From contig NC_134895.1 in assembly GCF_041734735.1 (NCBI RefSeq), forward strand, positions 10,597,427-10,661,426: a stretch of DNA of 64,000 nt. Reading direction: 5' to 3'. How positions within the stretch are numbered: position 1 is the first letter of the stretch; every line of letters starts with the position of its first letter. A model generated the notes under the pieces. The model was given only the letters and a program-made list of their open reading frames with translations. It did no database searches and had not been told where the DNA came from. A program made the translations under genes and the position numbers. This document shows, piece by piece, positions 1 to 18,059 of the stretch. The stretch is from Babylonia areolata (Eukaryota > Mollusca > Gastropoda > Neogastropoda > Buccinidae).

Positions 1-765
1 GTTCTCAGTTGAATAGAGCTCAGAGTAATGCATTCAGCGTATTTCTTTTTGCTGTTTAGAATTTTGTGATGATTTTTTTTAATGACTTTACCAATTCATC
101 TTTTTTTTTTCAGTTGGGTCCATTGTTTTTCTGATTCCTTCAAAGATTCCTCAACATTCCTAGAATCTGAAGTGTGCTCAATGTCTGCTGTTGGAGTAGA
201 GTTTCAGTCTGTAGCAGTTGTCTGAGTTGCATCCCTTTGGTCCTCTTTGTGGTGGAAGAGGGAAACTGTTTTGGCAGGCACTTGTTTGCAGAAAGTTCAA
301 CAAAGTTGGCCTCAAGACTAGAAGACTTTGGTACATGCAAAGGGTATTAAAAGGACATTCAATCATTAGCCACTGCACATCTAAAAATCACAAGAAGAAA
401 AACAGTAATATCAGACTACAATCCTCCTTTCCTTCCCAACAGGTGTGACTGCCAGTCACTGTGTTGTACTTTTGTAGAGTGGCAGAGCACCAGATCTTAC
501 CAAACAGCATTTGTGCTGATTTTGCTGACATTGTTAACATCTCTGTTCTGATATTCTGTTGAATTTCTCATTGTCTGTCTGTCAGTCTCTCTGTCAGCCT
601 CTATGTCAGTCTGACTGACTGTTGTCCTCAACTCTTGTCCTTGGCTGTCTATTCCTCACCATCTGAGCACATTGTGGCCATGACTTCATATGTATATGTG
701 CAACATAACTTGGCATGATCATAGAGGTTCTGTCTGGAAAGCTCACAGTCACATACTGACAAATA
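1..765. other. No gene seen; probably upstream of, or first intron of, MTAP
   Basis: Ordinary AT-rich sequence with short T runs. No exon matching an MTAP N-terminus (a short exon ending in a Lys codon and gt) could be recognised. The same is true of 1186-1716. Confidence 0.5.
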
Positions 766-1185
766 GTGGAGTGAAGGCCTAGTGGTAATGTGTCCACCTA
801 GGAATTGAGAGAATCAGAGGGCATGGGATCAAATCCTACATCTGCCAGTATTTTCTTCCATACCACTAGACTTTGAGTGGTGGTCTGGACACTAGTCATT
901 CAGATGAGACGATGAATTGAGATCCCATGTGAAGCATGCACTTAGTGCATGTAAAAGAACCCATGGCAACAAAAGGGTTGTCCCTGGCGGAATTGTGCAG
1001 AAATATCCACTTTGATAAGGCAACAAATACACTTGCAGGCAGAAGAAAAGGGTGTGGTGCTGCTCTGAAATGACTCTCCTCCTGTGTAGAGCAGTCTAAA
1101 TTTCAAACAGATAAACCTGTTGTGACAAATAGCAATGCAGCACAATAATACAATACAATACAATACAATACAAATTAGAATACAA
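766..1185 (+). mobile_element. tRNA-headed SINE, family A, diverged full-length copy
   Basis: The order of blocks is a tRNA-like head (gtggagtgaaggcctagtgg and a degenerate B box near 833), the body phrase gagtggtggtctggac, the core gtaaaagaaccca..ggcaac and the tail block ending in attgtattg-type pentamer repeats. The blocks match the better preserved copies at 51331 and 58044. Several percent divergence and a run of caata repeats at the end show age. Confidence 0.85.
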
Positions 1186-1710
1186 TATACTGATTGCTCC
1201 ACTGAAATTTAAAGTTGCTGAACAAAAATAATTGACAGAGCAGGTGGTGCACACTGGATGTATTGGTGTAGCATTCATGGTTTAATGACAGAGGTAAAAA
1301 TTTTTTTTAAAAACAATTTTTTTCAAGTAATCAAGACATTGTACTGCAGCAAGGTGCTGTTTTTGTATTCCTAACAGCTGTTGCCGGCATGTGTGTCTGT
1401 GTGTGTACATGAATGCTGTGATGGCCTGTTTTGCACAGAACAGCAGCTGACAACCTCTTGAGTTTAGAGGGATTATTGACAGTTGGTTTTATGGTGGTTG
1501 GAGGCTATACAGTGCTCAGCACTACTCCTGTAGTTTTCATAAAAGTTATCCTGGGTATTGATGCTGTTTTAAAAGTTTACATGTTTTTGTTCACCCTTGC
1601 AAAAATATTTGTCATTGTCCTTTTGGTGCGTATAGGTAATCTTAATGTGATAGGTGTAAACACACACATGCATGCATACACACATACACACATGGGCACA
1701 GACAGACATA

Positions 1711-1716
<6 letters not shown>

Positions 1717-1788
<72 letters not shown>
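1717..1788 (+). repeat. (CA)n microsatellite
   Basis: About 36 uninterrupted CA units just upstream of the MTAP exon 2 array. Confidence 0.97.
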
Positions 1789-1790
<2 letters not shown>

Positions 1791-1818
1791 CTGGCTTTAT
1801 CTGTCTCCATCCTTTCAT

Positions 1819-2359
1819 TGTGTTGTGTGTGTTGATGGTGTGACAGATTGGAATTATCAGAGGTTCCAGTGTTGATTATGTTGTGTGTGTTGATGGTGTG
1901 ATGGATTGGAATTATCAGAGGTTCCAGTGGTGATCTTTTGTGTGTTGATGGTGTGATGGATTTTAATTATCAGAGGTTCCAATGGTGATTATGTTGTGTG
2001 TGTTGATGGTGTGACAGAATAGAATTATCAGAGGTTCCAATGGTTATGTTTTGTGTGTTGATGGTGTGATGGATCGGAATTATCAGAGGTTCCAGTGGTG
2101 ATTTTTTGTGTGTTGATGGTGTGATGGATTGGAATTATCAGAAGATCCAGTGTTGATAATGTTGCGTATGTTGATGGTATGACAGACTGGAATCATCAGA
2201 GGTTCCAGTGGTGATTGTGTTGTATGTGTTGATGGTGTGACAGATTGGAATTATCAGAAGTTCCAATGTTGATTATCTTGTGTGTGTTGATGGTGTGATG
2301 GATTGGAATTATCAGAGGTTCCAATGTTGATTATGTTGTGTGTGTTGATGGTGTGACAG
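1819..2359 (+). repeat. Minisatellite of about 57 bases built from the MTAP exon 2 acceptor
   Basis: Nine imperfect units of ttgatggtgtgacag + attggaattatcagagg + spacer precede the true exon at 2360. The exon starts with the same ATTGGAATTATC. Four of nine units keep the AG that would act as an acceptor; the others read gatgg. A CA microsatellite (1717-1788) lies just upstream. Confidence 0.9.
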
Positions 2360-9782
<7,423 letters not shown>

Positions 9783-10019
9783 TTTGCAAGTCTTACGCCT
9801 GCATGCCTATGAATCTAGATATGATTGATTAAATGGTTGATTGACTCAGAAAGAGAGCGAGACAGTTCAGTGTCAAGGAGGCATCAAAAACATGTTGACT
9901 GATACATATACGCAGTTCCACACCTGCTTTAAAATAATCCAGAAATTTGCCAATGCCTTACCTATGCATAGACCTGACACACTGATCAGGCCTCGAGAAC
10001 CTACCAAAATTAAAATATA

Positions 10020-10395
10020 TATAGAGAGACAGGACATAGCGACAGACAGGACATAGCGACAGATAGGACATAGCGATAGACACGACATATCGACAGATAG
10101 GACATAGCGACAGACAGGACATAGCGATAGACAGGACATAGCGACAGATAGGACATAGCATCAGACAGGACATAGCGACAGATAGGACATAGCGACAGAC
10201 AGGACATAGCGACAGATAGGACATAGCGACAGATAGGACATAGCGATAGATGGGACATAGCGATAGATGGGACATAGCGACAGATAGGACATAGCGACAG
10301 ACGGGACATAGCGACAGACAGGACATAGTGACAGACAGGACATAGGGATAGATGGGACATAGTGACAGGACATAGCGACAGACAGGACAAAGAAG
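10020..10395 (+). repeat. 17-base minisatellite
   Basis: About 20 units of gacagacaggacatagc with C/T and small variants, some 240 bases past the MTAP stop, probably in its 3' UTR or just beyond. Not related to any exon here. Confidence 0.92.
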
Positions 10396-12063
10396 GAGAT
10401 ATAGAAAAGAGGAAAGATGACAGGGCTAGAAATACAGACAGACCTCCCAAGAAAGTTTTTTCTTCATTCTTTTTTTCTCTCTCTCTCTTTTTTTTTAATT
10501 TTTTTTTTTTAAGTTTGACTTTGTTAGCATGATATGTCAGGTCAGGTATAATTTGTGTTTATTCACAGTAAACTGCAGTAAAATATTATGCACAATACAA
10601 TTTTGTGTCATTGGAACCACAGAGTCATACATCATTGAAACAACATGTCGAAGATAAATCAATGGGCAGTCATAAAACGTGCACTACTGGACCCATACAT
10701 GAGGAAATTCACATTGTGTGTGACACAGTATGTATATATGTGAAGACACACACACTCGTGCACGCACAAACTCACACTCATATATATTATTTCCCATAGC
10801 ATGACTTAAAAAGGCTATTAGCCAAAATATTTACAAAAAGTTTTCCTGTTATAGTGTTAATGGTTTTTATCAATGACAACTTTATATGATATATATATAT
10901 ATATCATATATATGTGTGTGTGTGTGTGTCCCCAGTGTAACTCAGGAATTTATATATATGTGTTATAAGCACTTATGTATTTTAAAAGAGAAATATATAT
11001 TGGGCAATTGCCCAGTTCAAACAGAATTCTAGTATTAAATTTTGAATGTGATAAACAGAAAATGTGACATGAATACTTTTTGGTGATGAATTTAATTTCA
11101 TCATGAAGTGCCCCATTTTTTCTGATATTCATAAAAAAGATTTATGTCCAAAATCTGTATTCTTTTGTAAAATGTTTTATGCAGGCAAACAGGTACTATT
11201 AAGACTCAGCAAACTCAAAAAAACTTTTAAAATCATAACGTAAAAAAATGTTAATATTGAGCTTACCTTTGATATTACATAATGAAAAATCCTTGTGTTT
11301 TTTGATATATTCTTTTCTGAAATCCTCCATGACCCGACATGGGCCACTGGTTAACTGAATCTTTAAATCTTGTGTGACATATGTGTGATCATCGAATAAG
11401 TGCATTTTGTGAAGAATCATAAATTAGGATAGAACTGTCAAGTTTTGTTGTTTGGCTCACTGAGAAAACAATCTCAAAATGTTGTTGTTGTTTTTTATTT
11501 CTCCTATTCCTATTGAACTGGGGAACACTGGGTTGTTGTATTTTGTATTTTTGTTTTCATGTAAAGTGAGTTTCTTTTGCAATGAGTTGTTATGACTGCT
11601 GTGTGTTTCATGGATGCAGTTCTTTCAACTGTTGTGGGATCTGTTTTTCCTTCTTGATTAATGCAGACCTGGTTTTGCAAGTTGATTCATTTACTTGTTT
11701 CGTTTTCTGGTGGATTTATGTAATGTAAAATATGGTGAACTCATTGACTGGTGAATAAACAGAGAAAGTAACGATTGCTGTCTTGTGTGGTTACTGAACA
11801 GTGGGAAGTAAATTCAGTCACTGTTTGTAATACGAAGCAAACAGGTGTCAGTGTGTGTCCAGCTGGTGTGCATGTACGGGGTGATTCATTCAGCCATTAA
11901 CACAGTGCGTCTGTCTGGTTGGTGTGTATGTTCTTTTTGACTCATTTAACCATTGATAAAATGAGTCTGGTGGTTGTGTGTGTGCTGTATAACTTGTTGA
12001 TCCATTAACACAGTGTCTGTGTCTGATTGGTTTGTGTGTTATGCATGACATGCATTTACCTTA
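10396..12063. other. MTAP 3' flank
   Basis: AT-rich with T runs (10470-10512), an AT palindrome with GT tail (about 10886-10930) and no credible gene. ORFs of 60-75 codons here have no recognisable content. Confidence 0.55.
11754..11759 (+). promoter_or_regulatory. Possible MTAP polyadenylation signal
   Basis: AATAAA about 2 kb after the MTAP stop, followed by TGT-rich sequence (11780-11850). It would give a long 3' UTR holding the 17-base minisatellite. Other weaker hexamers exist, so this is only a candidate. Confidence 0.3.
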
Positions 12064-13690
12064 GCCATAATTATAATGATACACATTGTGGTGGTAAGCA
12101 TCTCTTCACCACAACCATGGGAACGCACACATTGTGGTTACACAAGTTCTTTTACCTCAACCATGGTAATGCACACATTGTAGTTATACATGTTCTCTCA
12201 CTTCAGCCATGGTAACGCACACATTGTGGTTACACACATTCTTTTATCTTAGCCATCGTAAGGCACATGTTGTGGTTACATTCTTTGTCTTCAGGCATGG
12301 TAACACACACATAATTGTGACAAACGTTCTTTCACTTCAGCCATGGCAACACAAACATTGTGCTTACACAAGTTCATTTACCATAAGTATGTTAATACAC
12401 ACAATGTGGTTCCACACGTTCTATTACCTCAGCCCACACACAGTGGTTCCAGATGTTCTTTTACCTCAGCCATGGTAATGCACACATTGTGGTTCCACAC
12501 ATTCTATTACCTCAGCCATGGTAATGCACACATTGTGGTTCCACACATTCTTTTACCTCAGCCATGGTAATGCACACATTGTGGTTCCACACATTCTATT
12601 ACCTCAGCCATGGTAATGCACACATTGTGGTTCCACACATTCTATTACCTCAGCCATGGCAACACACACATTGTGGTAACAGATCCACCTTTACCTCACC
12701 CTTGGTAACGCACACCTTGTGGTGACCGACTTACCTTTACCTCAGCCATGGCAATGCATTTATTTTGGTGACTCACCTCACCTCACCTCACCTACATATG
12801 CCTGTTGCCCCGCCTGGGACATATCCACCACCAACGAGCACTTTCCAGCCATCCTAGTCCTGGACCAGTTGCTCCAGTTGTCCCCATGTGTGGCTGTTCC
12901 TCTTCATGTCTGCCTCCAGGTCACGATGCCATGCTTCTCTTGGACGCCCTCTTTTCCTTTTCACCTGCATATTCCAGGTGAGGGCTTGCGTTGTGATACT
13001 GTATGCAGGTGTTTGCAGTGTCAAGCCAGTCCATCTCCAGTGTCTTTGGAGGGTCTCTTCTGCAGGCTGCTGCCTTGTTCAGTCCCACAGTTCTTAATTA
13101 GTGATCCTGTCTGGCCAGAGAATCCGGAGAGTCCTTCTGAAGCAAGCGTTGCTGAAAGTGTGGATTCTCTTCATGGTGGTGACATGGTCTAGGTTTCTGT
13201 TCTATACAGCAGGACGGGCTTGATGCTGATCTTGATGTTAGCTGTGAGATCTCTGGATCCCCACACATTTTTAGCCAATGGAAAGCTGCCTCAGCCATGG
13301 TAGCGCATACCTGATATTGACAAACTCACTTTTACCTCAACCATGCAAACACATTTTTGATAGTGACACAGATTACTTTTTCCTCAGCCATGTCAATATT
13401 AATGGTGACAGACGTACCTTTTCCTCAGCTATGGTAATGCACACCTTGTATGGTAATGCACACTTCATGTTGACCAACATACCTTTACCTGAGTCATGGT
13501 AATGTACACCTTGTATGGTAATGCACACCTCATGGTGACTGATTGATGTACCTTTACCTAAGCCATGGTAATGCACACCTCATATAGTGACAGACTGACG
13601 TAGGTATGCCTTTACCTCAGCCATAGTAACACGCACCTTGTAAGGTAATGAACACTCCATGCTGACGACCCTACTTTACCTCAGCCAATT
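12064..13690 (+). repeat. 46-base minisatellite split by a LINE
   Basis: Units of catggtaatgcacacattgt + ggttccacacattcttttacctcagc lie at 12064-12769 and again, more diverged, at 13290-13690. The LINE fragment at 12770-13288 separates the halves. No gene contact is seen. Confidence 0.9.
12770..13288 (-). mobile_element. 3' end of an RTE-like LINE inserted in a minisatellite
   Basis: Read on the minus strand, remnants of a LINE C-terminus appear: NVWGSRDLTANIKISIKPVLLY, given as two parts (NVWGSRDL, SIKPVLLY), then a GKRKRGR-like stretch, LEADMKRN-like residues, WGQLEQLVQD and a VPGGATG-like end. These resemble LINE C-termini known from other animals. Frames are broken by several indels. A CACCT repeat (12772-12797) is the 3' microsatellite tail. 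Both flanks are units of one 46-base minisatellite, so the element landed inside the array. Confidence 0.72.
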
Positions 13691-14048
13691 GTGATACACA
13701 CCACGTGATTTGCCGCGACAACTGTTCAGTTCTGGATGATCAGTCATGGATGGGTGACAGCTAAAAACGTCACTGACAGAGGCTACATTAAAGCTGAGAA
13801 AAAGTATATAGGTATCTACAATTCTCGTTATCAGAATGATGCTGTAGTTTTCTTCTTCTTTTTCTCTCTCTCCCCCCCCCCCTTCTTCTTCCTTCTTCTC
13901 TTCTGTGAAGATCAAGTCACTGGCACACCGCACAGAAAAAAAAAACAACTGTTCACCAGATTCCCAAGGTCTGTCAGCTATGTGTTAAAGCCTGCATGTG
14001 GGTCTCTATAAATTATTTTCCTGTCCGTTCTGCAGTATTGTCAGTATA

Positions 14049-14051
<3 letters not shown>

Positions 14052-14092
<41 letters not shown>
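14052..14092 (+). repeat. (GT)n microsatellite
   Basis: About 21 GT units in intergenic DNA between the 46-base array and the LINE fragments. Confidence 0.95.
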
Positions 14093-14094
<2 letters not shown>

Positions 14095-14404
14095 TTTTTG
14101 TTATTGGTTGTTGTTTTTCTTCTCCTCCTCCGCCTCCCTTCATCAAAAGTTCATTTGAGGATATTTAGCACTGAAGGCCACTGGATCTTGAAATGTGACA
14201 ATACCAGTGAAACATGTTTTTAGAAACTGACAGAAGTCAGCAGATTTTCCTTTTAAATCGAATATACTTCTCGGTGGTCTAGCACAGTTGTTAACTGGTA
14301 ATGTGATCAGTGTACCTGATGTATAGTATATACTGCAACAACAATGAAACACCTCATTCTCAAGGATTCTTTCCGACAAATTCGAAGCAAGGATCCACTC
14401 AGTG

Positions 14405-14795
14405 ATGATCGCATGCATGGTGGTGGTTCGTCCGTCGGGATCGACGAGGACCATCTAGTCATCCTGGGGGTGGGTGGGTTGGGCTCTGTGGGTGCGCAGA
14501 TGACTGGTCAGGCCAATTCGCGCCCGGAGGGTTCTGACGCAGTGTGGACAGGGGATGGTGGCGGCTGTCGGGGACTTGCTGGCCCTGCTTTTCCTGGCCT
14601 GTCTGCGTTGCTCTGCTGCAGCGATTCTGTTGGCCTCACAGGATTTGGCGCCTTTGTGGACAGCTGAACACCACTTTGGTCTGTCCATTGCATTCAGCTC
14701 CCATGTGTTGTGGCTGATGTTGAAGGCCTTCAGAGAAGCTTTCAGAGTGAAAGCTCTGAAAGCTTCTCGCATGCATACAGATAGAATATAGGCTA
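14405..14795 (-). mobile_element. Older 3' fragment of the zinc-finger LINE family
   Basis: On the minus strand the segment encodes KASLKAFNISHNTWE, AVHKGAKSCEANRIAAAE and a finger CPHCVRTLR...HLRTHR, followed by the family's GATGAC...GACGGACG 3' UTR. It is much more diverged than the copy at 16674 and has no tail. A perfect 15-base inverted repeat lies at its upstream end (14733-14768). Confidence 0.85.
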
Positions 14796-15124
14796 CCACT
14801 GTACGCAGGAGTCTGATCTTATGTTTCGTGGAGATGCTATGTGGAATTTGCTATAAACACAGGTTTCACCGGAAGGATAAAACAGTCCACTGCTCACTGC
14901 TGGATTGATTACGGAAGTGATGTCAAGGAAATACGCTGAAAAAGAAGAGTGTTGGTTGTCAGTGCCAAACGTGCTTGCCGGCGTACACGGCCTCGGCTTA
15001 TTGTTATTAGTACATCCACTGTTCGTTGGTTATCATCAGTAACGGCTCCAGACTAACGAGTGTCAGTCGAAACAGCCGAGAAAAACAAAAAAACTGAGAT
15101 TGCACCAGACTACCAACTCCATGA

Positions 15125-16425
15125 CCATCAACTGAAATAATGACGTCAATACCACAAAATAGCTTGGTGTGAACGTCTTTACGACTTGCGCTGGGGATCC
15201 CACATCAAATCTACAACCAACAAAGACAACAAAACCCTATGCTTTTTCCGCGCAACTTCAATCAAGATAGGAAACAAGAAGAGAAAGGTAACTGCGTATA
15301 AAGCTTTTGTTCGACCTTTCCTTGAATACGCAGCTTCTGTGTGGGACCTCTATACACTTTCCCACCGTGAGGCTGCAAGCGCAGCGCGTACTTCTCCCTC
15401 GTTCGTTCTGTCCTGGAGTACCGTGCCATTATCTGGGACCCCTATGCCAAGAAAGACATTGACACGCTGGAACGAGTCCAGAGGGGTGCCGAGCGCGCTT
15501 CATCAGTGGGAATTACCGTTCTCGCACACCTGGCAGCGTCCAGAGGCTACTGAAGAAGCTAGATCTTCCGACCCTACACCAAGACCGCAGAAAACAGCTC
15601 CGCCTGTGTTTCTTCTATAAGGTGGTCGAGGGGCTGGTGCCGGCCATACCTGCTCAAAATTTTCTGACTCCACAAAAATCAGGCAGACTGATCCACTCCA
15701 CCAGAGACCCAGGGTTTGTGTCTAGTAACCGTCATCGACACATACTTTAGAAACAACGACAGGTGCTTCACTATCACGCCCTGTAAAACGGATCAGTACA
15801 AAAACTCGTTCTTTTACCGTACTGCTGTTGAATGGAACACCCTGGACAACAGTGTCGTTCATGCTGAATCGGCCGCCAGCTTCAAGACGCTAAAAGGCTG
15901 GCCATGACCAACCACCAGTAGGCCAGATGAGTCCCCCCCCCCATGTCGCTACTGACACCAGTCATCTGGATTCTGCGATAGTCAATGACATCAAGGCCAT
16001 CGAAAAGGCCCAGCGCCGAGCCGAGCGGCAAGATGGGTCACCAACCGACATCACCAGACGTCATGTGTCAGCTCCATCCCGGCTCCCTCAACTGGTACCC
16101 CCCCTCCCCCTCCCCACAAGTCAAACGAAAAAGAGAGCTCGTCTGGAGATATTTTACAAGTTCCACCATGGTCTTATCTCCACAAACTCAGGTCTGCCTA
16201 CCTGAAGACCATCAGACAGCAGGCTGAGCTCCAGAAAAATCAACACCTGCATATACGACATCCCTGCTTGCAGGACGCAGTACAGACAGATGTCTATCTT
16301 CCACTGCACCATCCCGGAACGATCAGTGGAGCACGTGATACTGCCCCAAGAGGTCGTCACATCCCAATCACTGGACTGCTTCAGTCACTGAAGTCCAAAC
16401 TGGCCTCCTGCCTGTGACACACCAG
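15125..16425 (+). mobile_element. Composite of degraded CR1/jockey-type LINE C-termini
   Basis: Three pieces of the same protein region follow one another. At 15297-15350 the reading is YKAFVRPFLEYAASVWD. At 15384-15500 another frame gives SLVRSVLEYRAIIWDPYAKKDIDTLERVQRGAE, shown here in parts: LEYRAIIWDPY then TLERVQRGAE. At 15780-15900 there is YKNSFFYRTAVEWN and a SFKTLKGW-like end. A second tail, RLEIFYKFHHGL, then follows at 16130-16200. Frames change several times, so none is functional. The duplicated motif indicates at least two element copies joined end to end. A run of C (about 16437-16455) closes the block. Confidence 0.75.
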
Positions 16426-16673
16426 AGTAGATCTATCCCCCCCCCCCCCCCCCCGGCCACCACTCAGTTCTACTCAAGTTTTTTCTTCTTCTAATTTTCC
16501 CCCACTTGAAGTACAGCATCCCAGCTCCCACGACTGAAACGACAATGTTCATCAACGACACACTACTGATATTGGTCGTCAAGTGGAACTTAATAGAGAA
16601 GAAGAAGACTTGTTTATTGTTCATCATACATGGGTACATAAATTCACAGTTCGATGTGCCGTAAAACTGAATA

Positions 16674-17172
16674 TCCCAGCTTCTCTGGGCTGGACACGTG
16701 GTGCGCATGCCAGACCATCGGCTGCCCAAAAGGCTCTTCTATGGCGAGCTGCAACAAGGGAAGAGATCACACGGAGGTCAGAAGAAGCGCTTCAGAGATA
16801 CTCTGAAAGTCTCTCTTAAAGCGTTTGATATCAACCCTGACTCCTGGGAGGAATCTGCAGTGGACCGTGACAAATGGCGCGCTGCTGTGCACAAAGGCGC
16901 CAAGTTGTGCGAGGCCAACAGGACTGCTGCAGCTGTTCAGAAGAGGCAGGCCAGAAAGTCACGGGCAAACAAGCTCCCTGACAATGATATGCCTATCTTT
17001 GTCTGCCCCAACTGTCAGCGAACATTTCGTGCGCAGATTGGACTATTCAGCCATCTGCGCATTCACAGATAGATTCATGAGCATCCTCCCCCCCCCACCC
17101 CACCACTACCCTCCCCCCAATCCCCAGCTGGATGACAACGATGGTCATCATCGATCTCGATGGACACACCAC
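16674..17172 (+). mobile_element. 5'-truncated recent copy of the zinc-finger LINE
   Basis: From the Cys-free end of the reverse transcriptase through the C2H2 finger and 3' UTR, this segment matches 42337-42836 with roughly eight differences in the first 420 bases. The reading frame is open from ARMPDHR-like residues to HLRIHR. It is 5'-truncated, as expected from incomplete reverse transcription. The flanking sequence is unrelated to the parent. Confidence 0.92.
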
Positions 17173-17385
17173 AAAACTGAATAATTGCAGCAACAAAACT
17201 ATGATAATTCTCTGATAATGAGAATACTGATAATACTACAAATAAACTAGTGTAAATAAGAAGAAGCTGCGTAACGTCAGTCACAGTGAATTAAGAAGGT
17301 ATCCCACACGAACACACCGGCACACACTGTCTGGTCTAATATTACTATTAATAGTGAAAACTGAGACATTAACTAAACGGAAAGA

Positions 17386-17389
<4 letters not shown>

Positions 17390-17439
<50 letters not shown>

Positions 17440-17538
17440 ACACCACACACACTGACACACACACACACCGTGACACACTGGCCGCACACACACTGACACA
17501 CACGGCCGCACACTAAACAAATACAGCGAACACATCAG

Positions 17539-17596
<58 letters not shown>

Positions 17597-17655
17597 GCAC
17601 ACACACGCACACACACACACAGACAGACAGACAGACACACACACACACACTGACG
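17390..17655 (+). repeat. Two long CA tracts
   Basis: CA tracts at about 17390-17475 and 17540-17655, the second ending in acag units, between the zinc-finger LINE copy and the intact LINE. Confidence 0.95.
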
Positions 17656-18059
17656 CCGATGCGGAACTTGAGACATACTGCACAGTCCAATGGTACCAAG
17701 GACATTTAATTGTTTTTTCCCGTCCACACATACTCCCGGCTGTCTCTCTCCGGCTGTCTCCGGCTGTCTCTCGCCGGCGTCCCCCTTCAGTTCCCTATCA
17801 GTGTCTCTGTCTCTCCGGCTCAGGCTTTGTGGGTGAAAGCAACAATACAACAACATAAAACAACAACAACAACAACAAAAAACCAAACACTGCTTATTTG
17901 TTATACTCGAAAAGGATTTTTATCCTCTATGTCTGCCGGAGTTTCTACTCAATGCACACACATACACACATCGTCAGTGGGCACAGTGACACACAGTACT
18001 GACAGGCACACACACACACACACACACACGCATGCAGATTAAACATGTATGTATTTCGT

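Noticed and set aside
1431-1835. 134-codon plus-strand ORF
   Set aside because: The second half is translated CA microsatellite and the first half has no family mark or splice context.
9873-10450. Minus-strand ORFs rich in MSCLSLCPVCRYVL
   Set aside because: Frame-shifted readings of one 17-base minisatellite in several overlapping frames; no start context or homology.
14997-15125. Possible short gene before the LINE composite
   Set aside because: GC-richer than its surroundings but without an open frame or recognisable motif.
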